From contig JABARE010000025.1 in assembly GCA_019187365.1 (NCBI GenBank), forward strand, positions 1-52,865: a stretch of DNA of 52,865 bases, in the 5' to 3' direction. Positions 16,264 to 24,769 of the stretch are shown one piece after another (position 1 is the first letter of the stretch; the number at the start of each line of letters is the position of its first letter). This DNA is from Saprospiraceae bacterium (GTDB taxonomy: Bacteria; Bacteroidota; Bacteroidia; Chitinophagales; Saprospiraceae). The notes under the pieces are model-generated. The model did no database searches. It saw nothing but the letters and a program-made list of their open reading frames with translations, and was not told the DNA's origin. A program made the translations under genes and the position numbers.

Positions 16264-17212
16264 CAAATTGCATTATGGTCTTCGCCAATTGGCGACTGTG
16301 GTAATGGATGTGATCCGATTTCCTGATCTTCTTTCTGTTTAACAAACTGCGCTGGTTCATCCGGTCAAAATAGCATCCTATCAGCAAACGGATGCTGGCC
16401 TTTCCCAACTTGGTCTGACCCTCCGCCAGTTCTGCTCCGGATATTTTTTTCCGGAGCACGAGTTCCAATAACATGCGGTCGGCCCAGGGGCGAAAGGGCT
16501 CAATCAGGTCGTACGCCAGGGTCGGCTTATCGTGACGGATGGCATGGTAGATGCCCATATACGGATCGAGACCCGCTATGACCAGACTGGCTTCGGTCTG
16601 GCCATACAAAATGCCGTACAGGTAGTTGAGACAGGCATTGAACACGTCGCGCGGTGCCCTCTGCCGCCTGCCCTCAAACTCGAGGTGACGGCCCAATGCG
16701 CGGGCAATACAGGCCCAGTAACGCCGTGAACTCATGCCCTCCAACCCCCTCAGCCGGTCCGGGTCTTCGCAGACTTCCATTTGCCCAACTGCAGAATCCA
16801 TGCGCGTTACGGCTGCCTGCAACTCTGCTCCAACCGATGGCAGCCGGTCAGCAAGCCACCTTAGATTCTGGGCCTGGTGCTTCACCTTGCTTGCGAGCAG
16901 ACTTCCCATCCACCTCAAGGATTCAGGAGAATCGGCAAAGTAAGCCTGTTGCTTGCGCAGCGTAGCGATGTTTCCGTATTTATGACTCCACAACCATACC
17001 TCCACCTTGCCGTTGTTGCCATAAAGCAACACGGGTACCTGATGGCGCGCCGCTTCGACCAGCACCGGCGTCGTAACCGACACGGCCTTCATGATGTTGA
17101 TGCTGTGAAGCTTGACAAAGCTGAGCTTGTGAACGGTCTCTCCCAGCGATATTTTCAGCATTCCTCCCTCCAGTTCAAGTCGCGCTCCGTAGTCGTCAAT
17201 GAAGAGGTTCAT
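16232..17212 (-). CDS. cas1: CRISPR-associated integrase Cas1
   Basis: The 326-residue protein has the usual Cas1 length and layout: an N-terminal beta domain (residues 1-75) and a helical catalytic domain. The metal-binding residues are visible as Glu158 (GLEGMSSRRYW), His223 (AGLDPYMGIYHAI) and Asp235/Glu238 (LAYDLIEPFRPWADR). Cas1 catalyses both strand-transfer steps of spacer integration at the leader-repeat junction. Unlike many type III loci with reverse transcriptases, it is not fused to the RT, which is encoded 12 bp upstream as a separate gene. The pair is probably co-translated and may work as a complex that integrates spacers derived from RNA. Confidence 0.96.
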   Translation of the reverse strand: MNLFIDDYGARLELEGGMLKISLGETVHKLSFVKLHSINIMKAVSVTTPVLVEAARHQVPVLLYGNNGKVEVWLWSHKYGNIATLRKQQAYFADSPESLRWMGSLLASKVKHQAQNLRWLADRLPSVGAELQAAVTRMDSAVGQMEVCEDPDRLRGLEGMSSRRYWACIARALGRHLEFEGRRQRAPRDVFNACLNYLYGILYGQTEASLVIAGLDPYMGIYHAIRHDKPTLAYDLIEPFRPWADRMLLELVLRKKISGAELAEGQTKLGKASIRLLIGCYFDRMNQRSLLNRKKIRKSDHIHYHSRQLAKTIMQFDGLANGHVRH

Positions 17213-17224
17213 ATCAGGTTTGCT

Positions 17225-18295
17225 TCAGTATAAGTAAGGGCAGTCGAGCCAGTCCACACTTTCGAAATCCTCCAGGGCAAATTGCGCCTGTTCAAATGAC
17301 TCTGCCAGTTTCTGCCATACGGGATCGTCTTCCGTGAGCACCTGCCGGGCAAACTCTAACTTGCCACGGAGCTCCTGCTCAAAAAGTTTGAGCTTTTTGC
17401 CGGAAGCGCCGGTCTGGTAGCGCGATTCGAGCTCGAAAAAGGCCCGGTACCGCTCGATCTCCCTGGCAAGCCTGCCGAGGTAGTTGCCGGGAAGCCGCAG
17501 ACATTCTTCTCCCAATTCTATGCCGGTGATCTCTTTGGCTTCGCCGTCTCCAAACCATCGAACCTTGGATGGGTTGACCTCGAACCCACACTCGCCAATA
17601 ATGTTGCGGAGGTCGTGGTACTCTCCTTTGCCGATGGGCTCTGTCGACGAAAAGCTCAGGTCGTCGGCGTAGCGGGTATAGTGCATGCAACTGCGGTGCG
17701 CATATTCCGTGAGGTGATGGTCCATTTCCAGGCTGGCAAAGTTCGACAGGGCAGGTGAAGTTGGTGCACCCATGGGCAACCTCTGACGAAAGCACACCAG
17801 TCCGGTCAGTAGCTGGCGAAGTCCGGCATCGAAACGCCGGAAATGACTTTGCCAGACGCCATCAATTTTTTCATCGCTGACCTGGTGGAAAAAATCTTTT
17901 AGATCGATGTTCAAAAGATAGCGGCAGCCGAGATGCTGAAGTGCATTTCCCACGACGGTGCGGTCGTCGTCTTCGCTTTTGGCCCGGGTGAAGCCATACG
18001 CACATTCCGGTCGCAGAGGCAGGTAAGCCGACTGGAGGAAGTCGTTGAGCCGGGACTGGACGGATTTCAGCCGGCCCTGCGGATCCTCGATCAGCCGGAA
18101 ACCACCTTTCGGTTTGCGTACGGAATAGCAGTTGTACTTTGGCTGCAGCACAAGCAGTTGCAGGCGGTAAGCATCTATGCGGAGGCTTACTGCCAAGTCC
18201 TGGCAATTCCGCAACTGAATGAACCGTGCGGCGTTTCCCTGGGTGCGTATTTTGCCTGCCATAGCCGGGTTGTTTCGCTGTTCAAAGAGCGTCAT
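17225..18295 (-). CDS. CRISPR-associated reverse transcriptase, retron-like
   Basis: This 356-residue protein carries the core RT motifs: basic fingers region KPKGGFRLIEDP (61-72), catalytic Asp131 in NIDLKDFF, the GAPTSPALSN turn (176-185) and the active site YADD (209-212). It also has marks of the retron/Abi lineage: NALQH at 117-121 fits NAxxH and ITG at 256-258 fits the VTG motif. It sits in frame order cas6-RT-cas1-cas2, overlapping cas6 by 4 bp, so there is no room for a retron ncRNA upstream. In type III systems such RTs help Cas1-Cas2 acquire spacers from RNA. The C-terminal 95 residues are helical and charged, with no Cas1 or Cas6 domain fused. Retron-type defence is considered unlikely because of the context. 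Confidence 0.92.
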   Translation of the reverse strand: MTLFEQRNNPAMAGKIRTQGNAARFIQLRNCQDLAVSLRIDAYRLQLLVLQPKYNCYSVRKPKGGFRLIEDPQGRLKSVQSRLNDFLQSAYLPLRPECAYGFTRAKSEDDDRTVVGNALQHLGCRYLLNIDLKDFFHQVSDEKIDGVWQSHFRRFDAGLRQLLTGLVCFRQRLPMGAPTSPALSNFASLEMDHHLTEYAHRSCMHYTRYADDLSFSSTEPIGKGEYHDLRNIIGECGFEVNPSKVRWFGDGEAKEITGIELGEECLRLPGNYLGRLAREIERYRAFFELESRYQTGASGKKLKLFEQELRGKLEFARQVLTEDDPVWQKLAESFEQAQFALEDFESVDWLDCPYLY

Positions 18296-19092
18296 CCATC
18301 GTTTGGCCCGGGTTTGCGGAGCCTTCTCAGGGTTCCGTATCCGAGGCTTACGAGCTGTCCGAGCGCAATCTCGTCGGGCAGCTCGGCGTTGATTCCTACC
18401 TGTAGGTCCACCGAAACATAACTCAGCGTTTCGTTGCCGGTTTTGGGTAGGTATTTTGCGGTTTTAAAGGCTTTCAGGTCCAGGGTCTTTACGGTGAGCA
18501 CCCGGTGGCTGAGCGCTTCCCAGCCCACGGCTTCAGCAAAGTTCCGGAGGTGTTGGCCTACGAGGTGTTCGATCAGAGCCAGTTTGTCCTGAAAAAAGAG
18601 CAGTTTTCTGAATTCCTGGTATCGTTCCTCGTTGAAGGGAAGGTAGTGGCTGAGCGAGTAGGGAATGAGCCGCAGGCCGGTGTCGCGAAAGTGCAGGTCG
18701 AAATTTTCGGATTGTGCCTCGACGACCTGGAGTTGAAGGGCGTTGCCACCCCAACGGATCACGGGTTCGGGCTGTTGTTCAACGAATTGCCGCAGCGCTC
18801 CGGCTCCCTGTGCAACTCCCCAGATGGCGGCCAGGGGGGTTCTCCCCATGAGCTCAAAGCGAAACTGTATCCGCGGATAGCGCACCAGGTTGCCGCTGCC
18901 GTTGGCATGTACGAGCTTGCGCCCGCCGAATTCCAATTCACTCGTTCCCGCTGCGTCGAAATGGTTGTGCCAAACATCCTGCCTCGGGTCCTGCAAATGC
19001 AGGATCTCCTTCTTGAACTGCGGGATCATGTCGGGCCGCAATCCTAAACCGTAAACTACTTTGAAGGTGGGGAGGGTCATGGTAATATTCAT
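18292..19092 (-). CDS. cas6: CRISPR RNA-processing endonuclease Cas6
   Basis: The 266-residue protein shows the Cas6 plan of two RAMP-like halves. The middle has the RYPRIQFRF strand and a GAxxLAAIWG-like region, and the C-terminus ends with the glycine-rich loop GQLVSLGYGTLRRLR (about 244-258) that is diagnostic of Cas6. Cas6 cuts the array transcript within each repeat to release crRNAs carrying an 8-nt tag, here predicted as ACUGAGAC. It is the first gene of the second half of the operon, 114 bp after cmr6, and overlaps the RT start by 4 bp. The coding sequence is GC-rich like RT and cas1. A catalytic His cannot be assigned with confidence (His26 or His41-44 region are candidates). Confidence 0.85.
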   Translation of the reverse strand: MNITMTLPTFKVVYGLGLRPDMIPQFKKEILHLQDPRQDVWHNHFDAAGTSELEFGGRKLVHANGSGNLVRYPRIQFRFELMGRTPLAAIWGVAQGAGALRQFVEQQPEPVIRWGGNALQLQVVEAQSENFDLHFRDTGLRLIPYSLSHYLPFNEERYQEFRKLLFFQDKLALIEHLVGQHLRNFAEAVGWEALSHRVLTVKTLDLKAFKTAKYLPKTGNETLSYVSVDLQVGINAELPDEIALGQLVSLGYGTLRRLRKPGPNDG

Positions 19093-19114
19093 TTCACTAA
19101 ATGGTTGAAAAAAG

Positions 19115-19127
19115 AGGTTACTAACCT
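19115..19127 (-). promoter_or_regulatory. 13-bp palindrome between cmr6 and cas6
   Basis: AGGTTACTAACCT is a perfect palindrome around a central base and lies 22 bp before the cas6 start. On the minus strand it is followed by CTTTTTT, so it could be a weak terminator or attenuator (5-bp stem, 3-base loop) between the cmr and cas6-RT-cas1-cas2 units, or a binding site for a regulator. Confidence 0.35.
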
Positions 19128-19206
19128 ACACAAGGGTTTGCTGTAATTGAATGGGTTATTGTCTGTTCATTGAATATCTCAATATAGGTCCGGGTGTTGT
19201 TAGTTG

Positions 19207-20409
19207 TCAGGCATTTTTCACATAGGTCATATCTTGAATTCTGAGATTGGGTCTTTTGCCAACAACGTTCATTTTTACTTGTATGATTGTTCCGGCTGAA
19301 GGTGGATTGGTGATGCCTACTAATTTGTACTTTTCCTCAACACCGTTAATTATTGCTTTGATTTCATTGCCTTGAATTACCTGACAAAATAAAAGTGCTT
19401 TATCTTTTATCTGTCCTGTGAATGTACTAAGTTCAGGCGGTTCTTGAGGGGTATTATTTGCAGAAGGAGAAGAAAATTGACCATAGCCGACATTGGTTTT
19501 GGCGCCAATGCCACCCCAAAGTAACAGCTTCTCGAATAATGTCTTTTTCTGACCTGCAGTTAACAAACCATTATTAAGTTTGAAGCGGAATTCGAATGTT
19601 ACTCCGGGCATTACTTTTAAAAATTTAATGGGTTTAGGGTCAGTGAATGGGTCTAATTCGGGGCGTGTGTCATGTTTGTGAGGGGTAATATAATCTGAGC
19701 CAAAAAGTCTTTCAACTTGCTGCCCGCTTGACTCTCTAAAATTTGGAGAGACAGAAATCGGAACTGCATCATGGAAAATATCACAAGTATATATTTTTTT
19801 TGCTGCACCATCCTTTACTCTCTCAAATATTTCATTTTCCAGTAATGATATGTTAAATTCATTAGGCAAATCAAAACCACAATAATCATTCATAAACCAT
19901 ATTAGAAATAATTCCCTTTCATCAGCTGTGATCAGATACTCATTTTTATTTTGTTCCATCATGCTATTTGCCTTATATCGCTGGGGGAAATAGCTGCGCA
20001 ACATTCCTTTAACCTGTGAACCGGGAATTACCGGCATCCCTGTTGCTGAATCGAAATAGAAACCGATTTTTAATGCATCATTATAATCAGTTTTAGTGTC
20101 TTTAATTTTCCTATTCTTATAATAATCTTGGTTGATCAATTGTTCTGGGTAAGCTTCTTCATTTGTAATTTTGGCTTCATGTGTATAACCTGACCCGGAG
20201 AGTAATCCTGGATAGATTGTAGTAAGCACAAATCGATGTGTGCCATTGGTTATTGGGAGCGTTATAAGCTTTGTCTGAAATATTTTTTCATTCACTTTCT
20301 CAAAATCGTAAGGATGGGTGAATGTGATTTCGTTATGCTGATTCAAGATGCTTTCCCTGTAATAGCCTCTGTAAAACAGCCAGCCTGCATTGGAATGACT
20401 CATATTCAT
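19207..20409 (-). CDS. cmr6: Type III-B RAMP protein Cmr6
   Basis: The 400-residue protein has the Cmr6 hallmarks: TIYPGLLSGSGYTHEAKI (about 65-82), then KIGFYFDSATGMPVIPGSQVKGMLRSYF (about 117-144) and, near the C-terminus, GGIGAKTNVGYGQFSS as the glycine-rich loop. Cmr6 caps the head of the Cmr backbone together with Cmr1. It is longer than many Cmr6 proteins; the last 80 residues (SPSANNTPQEPPELSTFTGQIKDK onward) form a separate small domain, possibly OB-like, that I do not recognise. The gene lies 5 bp after cmr5 and is the last of the AT-rich cmr block. Confidence 0.9.
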   Translation of the reverse strand: MNMSHSNAGWLFYRGYYRESILNQHNEITFTHPYDFEKVNEKIFQTKLITLPITNGTHRFVLTTIYPGLLSGSGYTHEAKITNEEAYPEQLINQDYYKNRKIKDTKTDYNDALKIGFYFDSATGMPVIPGSQVKGMLRSYFPQRYKANSMMEQNKNEYLITADERELFLIWFMNDYCGFDLPNEFNISLLENEIFERVKDGAAKKIYTCDIFHDAVPISVSPNFRESSGQQVERLFGSDYITPHKHDTRPELDPFTDPKPIKFLKVMPGVTFEFRFKLNNGLLTAGQKKTLFEKLLLWGGIGAKTNVGYGQFSSPSANNTPQEPPELSTFTGQIKDKALLFCQVIQGNEIKAIINGVEEKYKLVGITNPPSAGTIIQVKMNVVGKRPNLRIQDMTYVKNA

Positions 20410-20414
20410 CGATA

Positions 20415-20840
20415 TTAATCGTTTTCAGATGAGGTGTCATCCAGTTTGTAACTGCGAATAGCAAGTTTTAAGGCTACTGCAAGTTGCATTACTTTGTTTG
20501 TAATAGCTTGATTTTGTAGGGGGTCATTATAGTTCCAGTTTGATTTCAGATATTCAAATAAGGGGACATCGTCATTACCTGTAAGTAAATGGTGAAGCGA
20601 TTTTGCAAGTTTGGCTCTGTTTGCCTTTACGCGATCAGTATTGTTTGGATCACCATTGTTGCAATACATTAGCGCGGTGCCCAATAAACCACTCTGAACC
20701 ACGCTGCCCCCAAAGGATGCAATATAGCCACTATAGGTGGATGCAATGCGAGCACGTTCAGTGCCAATATCAATTACTAAATGATTTTCATTTAACAAGT
20801 AATTTAGCGCAAGGCGTATTTGTTCTTCTGTTGGTTTCAT
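20415..20840 (-). CDS. cmr5: Type III-B small subunit Cmr5
   Basis: The 141-residue, largely helical protein matches the small subunit of Cmr complexes: ARIASTYSGYIASFGGSVVQSGLLGTALMYCNN in the first half and AKSLHHLL, then LFEYLKSNWNYND, in the second. Cmr5 forms the inner filament along the crRNA-target duplex and has no enzymatic activity. It starts 1 bp after cmr4 and ends 5 bp before cmr6. The length is typical of the family. Identification rests on position plus the QSGLLGTAL-like helix. Confidence 0.85.
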   Translation of the reverse strand: MKPTEEQIRLALNYLLNENHLVIDIGTERARIASTYSGYIASFGGSVVQSGLLGTALMYCNNGDPNNTDRVKANRAKLAKSLHHLLTGNDDVPLFEYLKSNWNYNDPLQNQAITNKVMQLAVALKLAIRSYKLDDTSSEND

Positions 20841-20841
20841 T

Positions 20842-21759
20842 TCAATTGTGATTTATCGCATGTGTTGAGATTATATTTATTTTACTCCATCCATGACCGA
20901 CACTGGCATTAGCACCAATCTGAATCGGATTGTTTATCATGATATTTTTAAAAGAGTCATAATTCGGATCCCCTTTTGGGTACAGAACAATAAAAAAAAG
21001 GCGTGTGTCTCTCGGTAGAACCTGTTCATACCACAGATTTTTACTTTCCCCGTTTTCCAGGCAATTACGGGCAATGACTGGCAGATGATAGTCGCTTACT
21101 AACATACAGAAGTAATCATCTTTCACAAGTGACGGTGAACATCCAATCAGAGATTTGGCGTTTTCGGGTATTGCGACATGATATGAAGCTATTAAATTCT
21201 CTACTTCCAAAATTGCATTTCCATTGTGTTCGTATTGGATTGCCCGCTGTCCGTCTAAACCCATGCTGTTCTTAAAATCAACAATATCGGTTGCATCTGG
21301 CGCGAGTCTAAATAATTGCAATTGATTCAGAAAATGCTTATTCAGGATTGGAGCAGTGCAATTAAAATAAGGCTTCACATCGCTCCTCACAGGAACACTT
21401 AATAAATCAGCTTGAAGGAATTTGAATCTTCCAGTCCGTAGTGCTTCATCATCCCTGCCAGTAATACCAAGTAGCTCCTTCCACTCATTCAGTTCTTTGT
21501 CGCCCCCAAATACTGTTTCAATCATCCTGATGTGGGAAAGGCTTTCTTTTGCATTTAAATAGTGTTTAAACTGCTCCTTGATAGCTCCTTTCAGACTGCT
21601 TGCATTTATGCATGGAAAGCCTGTAGTTGGGTCCCTTTGAACTAGATTGTCAATAACTCCATAATTTTCACTTCCTGCACCAACATGCAAATTGCTCATC
21701 GCAGTAATACTGAAGCATGCTGCATCATAATTAAATTCCGGATGTGTGGTCTCGCTCAT
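20842..21759 (-). CDS. cmr4: Type III-B backbone RNase Cmr4
   Basis: The 305-residue protein is a clear Cmr4: SNLHVGAGSENYGVIDNLVQRDPTTGFPCINASSLKGAIKEQF near the N-terminus (residues 22-64) and NPIQIGANASVGHGWSKI near the C-terminus. Several copies form the Cas7-like backbone that binds crRNA. Asp37 in GVID is the position of the catalytic Asp that cuts target RNA at 6-nt intervals, so target RNA cleavage appears intact. Gene spacing is 6 bp from cmr3 and 1 bp to cmr5. Target cleavage normally also stops Cas10 signalling, so this subunit would act as the timer of the response. Confidence 0.93.
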   Translation of the reverse strand: MSETTHPEFNYDAACFSITAMSNLHVGAGSENYGVIDNLVQRDPTTGFPCINASSLKGAIKEQFKHYLNAKESLSHIRMIETVFGGDKELNEWKELLGITGRDDEALRTGRFKFLQADLLSVPVRSDVKPYFNCTAPILNKHFLNQLQLFRLAPDATDIVDFKNSMGLDGQRAIQYEHNGNAILEVENLIASYHVAIPENAKSLIGCSPSLVKDDYFCMLVSDYHLPVIARNCLENGESKNLWYEQVLPRDTRLFFIVLYPKGDPNYDSFKNIMINNPIQIGANASVGHGWSKINIISTHAINHN

Positions 21760-21765
21760 GTTGTT

Positions 21766-22968
21766 TCAGTTTAATTCGATTTTATACGTAATATAATGAT
21801 TGTAGCCAATGTTCACAAAGTGAGTAACATCATCAATTAGTTTTTTGACCAATGGCAGATTTTCATTTGTAACGTAAATGACGCTACCTCTCTGAAGCAG
21901 GTTATATACCTTGCTTACTTTAGGTCTCCTGGAGTATTTTGTATCGTCATTATCTACGTAAAATTCCATGTTCCTGAATCGCCTGGTACTGCCACTGATG
22001 AGCAATGCCAATGAATTCAAGTCTTTCTCATCTGGGATAAAGCAATCAGTAATCAATACAATTTTTGTGTAATCACCAGATTCCGATGGTAGTGCTGGTG
22101 GTTCTTCTGGCCTCACAGTCATCATCCATAGACCTTGCTCTTTACCCATGGTGACTGTTCTGGGTCCGGCGTCAACCATTGGCCTTAATGCATTATTTTC
22201 TGATAGTGCAAAAAATGTGAATTGCCACCCCTGTATCAAATTATAATATTTGATTTGTTCAAGACAGTATTTTTCAGATGCTGACCTGATTGGAATTCTA
22301 TCCGACAACCTTTGATATTTATAAATGTAATATGATGCATTTTTCGTATTCTGTTCAAAAGCCTTGGCAATGCCAGTTTGCTCATAGCTTTGTATTATTT
22401 TATCTAATGTTGGTCCTTCGGTTCCATTAACGGATACCATCCTTTCAATCCAGTCATTTTTTGGTGTATACGGCACTACATTATCATCTTTTGTAAATGC
22501 TAGATAATGGCAGTTGTTTACCTTTAGAAACGTTGGGTGATCATTTATTGCAATCAGTCTCCAGGCATTAACTGGTTTACGACTAAGAAACAAATCTTCA
22601 ATTGGATTACCTGATGTTCTCTCTCGATTGCGCAAAAGAAAGAGTTCTTCCGAGTTACTTAAAAAGCACGGGGAAATCGATTTGATATGACCAAATGAAT
22701 TGGAACCTGTAGGATTAGCTACTAAAAAGCTTCCATTCCCGATGATGTCTGGTGCATGTTGTGAATTAGTTCCAGAATAAAGAGGTATTAAGTTATGTTG
22801 TAGCAATAGCTGATGTCGGAGCATTCCAAGCAATGTTGTTTGCTGCGGAAATAACGCGCTTTGCTGGTAATAGTTGCTTTTATTGCCTAGTTCAGCAATT
22901 AATTCCTGTGCAAAAAAGAAGTGACCAAGTGGAAGTAAGTCAATCCGATACGTAGTCATACCAATCAA
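21766..22968 (-). CDS. cmr3: Type III-B RAMP protein Cmr3
   Basis: The 400-residue protein opens with the Cmr3 pattern: RIDLLPLGHFFFAQE (about 8-22), followed by YYQQSALFPQQTTLLGMLRHQLL (33-55). Cmr3 binds the crRNA 5' tag next to Cas10/Cmr2 in the foot of the complex. Near the C-terminus KIVLITDCFIP and RRPKVSKVYNLLQRGSVIYV fit the second RAMP half. Its start overlaps the cmr2 stop by 4 bp (22965-22968), although the Met at 22959 is an equally good start. The sequence is AT-rich, as is the whole cmr block. Confidence 0.9.
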   Translation of the reverse strand: MIGMTTYRIDLLPLGHFFFAQELIAELGNKSNYYQQSALFPQQTTLLGMLRHQLLLQHNLIPLYSGTNSQHAPDIIGNGSFLVANPTGSNSFGHIKSISPCFLSNSEELFLLRNRERTSGNPIEDLFLSRKPVNAWRLIAINDHPTFLKVNNCHYLAFTKDDNVVPYTPKNDWIERMVSVNGTEGPTLDKIIQSYEQTGIAKAFEQNTKNASYYIYKYQRLSDRIPIRSASEKYCLEQIKYYNLIQGWQFTFFALSENNALRPMVDAGPRTVTMGKEQGLWMMTVRPEEPPALPSESGDYTKIVLITDCFIPDEKDLNSLALLISGSTRRFRNMEFYVDNDDTKYSRRPKVSKVYNLLQRGSVIYVTNENLPLVKKLIDDVTHFVNIGYNHYITYKIELN

Positions 22969-24761
22969 TCTTTATCTTCAGAATTTGTGAAATGAACGAA
23001 TCTTAAAATGCCATACAATAATCCAAATATCTGGTTTTCATTTTTGCATTCGGCATCATGTTCAAAATTAAAATTCATCTTTAGTATCAGTTTTTGCAAT
23101 TCCTCAAAAAATGCTGCATTTCCTCCGTAGACTTCATTCCAGTTGTTTCTAAAAAATTGTTCTAGTCTAATGGTTCGAAAGTGGGTATTCCGTTCGCCCA
23201 TTATGTCTTTAAGAATGTTTCTTTGTGTTTCGAGTTTAAAGGTAATGCTGTTCAAAAAATCACCTTTGGCTATCCGTCCGGTAAATTTATTAATGAATTG
23301 TATTATTTCGTGCCAGAGTGTTTCATCTGCTTTGGAAATATACATTGGCAACTGCTGACCGCTGTGCTTTTGTACCATCAAGTTTATTGCATTTTTGCCT
23401 GGTAAAATCTGCTCATTTTTTACTTGTTCCATCAAATTGAAACTCAGATTTCTTGCCTGATACAATGGATACTTATAATAAGTAATAGAAACTCCAAACC
23501 GGAGAGTTGCCTTTGGACTAGTAATATATTTGTCGGAAACTATTGTTTTAAATAGACAATCTAATTCTGAGAGTAATTCTATGATTGTTTTTCCATCGAA
23601 AACTATGGGGGCAAAGAAGAGCAGATCATCACCTCCTGCGTACACGGGGGAGCCACCCGATGTGACAATTTCATCTGTTGCTTTTGATGCAAAATCAATT
23701 AGTGCTCTGGAAAATTGTTTGAGCATGCTGTCATTATGTCCAACGGAGCCAACAATTTTACCGACATTATCGCCATCACAGTGCACTATAGCAACGTATT
23801 TATGATAGGCTTTCCACTCATTTGGAAATGCTTTTTTTAGTTCTTTTATTATTGCATCTTCTGCATAGTCTTCTTCTTTAGAATCTACAAATGAATTATT
23901 TATAAACCTATCGATAATCTCATCATAACGCAACTCCTTTCCTGTTATTAAACCGAGCTCTCTCGTGGCGATTTGAATCAGGGAATCGAAGCCTTTTCTG
24001 GGCTTTTGACATACCAGTTTAACAATCTTACTATCTCCAAGAAGCATTCCACAGTTAGCTTTGGTTGGATGACCGTTGCTAATTGTATTAAATCCATCTT
24101 TGAAAAGGAATGTTTGGTTGGTTCGGTTTAACCATATTCGAAGCGGTGTTTGGTTAGCGTAGGGGTGGTCTCCTTCGAAATTTGCTACCGGTTCTTCTTG
24201 GGTTTGAGTTCTAGGAAATTCGTCTAATGTATAGATTCTATCGTATCCACTAAAGACCACGTTTCTATCTCTTTCCAATTCTGCGTTTGCGTTTACTTCG
24301 TAGCTTGTAAGGGATATTTTAAAGTAATTTGCGAAAAAGTGTAAAATCTCATTAATATTATTAAAGGGATTGTGAAAGGTAAATTTTCTTTCATCAGCGA
24401 GGTTTCTGTCTTCAAACTGAAATTCATTTCCCTTCCAACTTTCAAAATCAAGAAAGACCCGCTCTGAAAAGTGTTGGAGATTAGACAAAATAATGTTCTG
24501 TATAGTATTCGCTTTACCAGCCTCTGCTTTTACAATTATGAAATCTGGATATAAGCCCGCTCCAAAACAGTTTGTTTCCTCAGTTTGATGAGTAAATGGC
24601 AGCAACACTTCTATTCCGTTCTGTTCTTCGTTAAGATCTTTGACAAATTCCCGCATAATGTAACTGAACATATAGCTGCTTGCCCAAAGTTCACGAGTTT
24701 TACGGGCGGTCATTAGCGTTTCAATGATGGGTCCAATGGATATTGCAAAGTAGTTAGGCAT
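22965..24761 (-). CDS. cmr2: Cas10/Cmr2 signalling subunit without HD domain
   Basis: The 598-residue protein begins immediately with the first Palm-like domain (YFAISIGPIIETLMTARKTRELWASSYMFS, 4-33), a segment normally preceded by an HD nuclease domain. The HD domain is therefore absent. The second Palm domain contains VAIVHCDGDNVGKIVG (323-338) and the intact active site GGDD (376-379, SPVYAGGDDLLFF). Target RNA binding should therefore trigger nucleotide messenger synthesis without DNA cleavage. In Bacteroides fragilis an HD-less Cmr2 of this type makes SAM-AMP; whether this one makes SAM-AMP or cyclic oligoadenylate cannot be read from sequence, but the nearby corA favours SAM-AMP. Zinc-finger-like Cys residues are few. 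The gene follows cmr1 by 8 bp. Confidence 0.94.
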   Translation of the reverse strand: MPNYFAISIGPIIETLMTARKTRELWASSYMFSYIMREFVKDLNEEQNGIEVLLPFTHQTEETNCFGAGLYPDFIIVKAEAGKANTIQNIILSNLQHFSERVFLDFESWKGNEFQFEDRNLADERKFTFHNPFNNINEILHFFANYFKISLTSYEVNANAELERDRNVVFSGYDRIYTLDEFPRTQTQEEPVANFEGDHPYANQTPLRIWLNRTNQTFLFKDGFNTISNGHPTKANCGMLLGDSKIVKLVCQKPRKGFDSLIQIATRELGLITGKELRYDEIIDRFINNSFVDSKEEDYAEDAIIKELKKAFPNEWKAYHKYVAIVHCDGDNVGKIVGSVGHNDSMLKQFSRALIDFASKATDEIVTSGGSPVYAGGDDLLFFAPIVFDGKTIIELLSELDCLFKTIVSDKYITSPKATLRFGVSITYYKYPLYQARNLSFNLMEQVKNEQILPGKNAINLMVQKHSGQQLPMYISKADETLWHEIIQFINKFTGRIAKGDFLNSITFKLETQRNILKDIMGERNTHFRTIRLEQFFRNNWNEVYGGNAAFFEELQKLILKMNFNFEHDAECKNENQIFGLLYGILRFVHFTNSEDKD

Positions 24762-24769
24762 GGTTATAT

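Noticed and set aside
17225..18295. Classic retron (RT with ncRNA and effector)
   Set aside because: The RT has retron-like motifs, but it overlaps cas6 by 4 bp and is followed by cas1 and cas2; no space for a msr-msd RNA and no retron effector are present.
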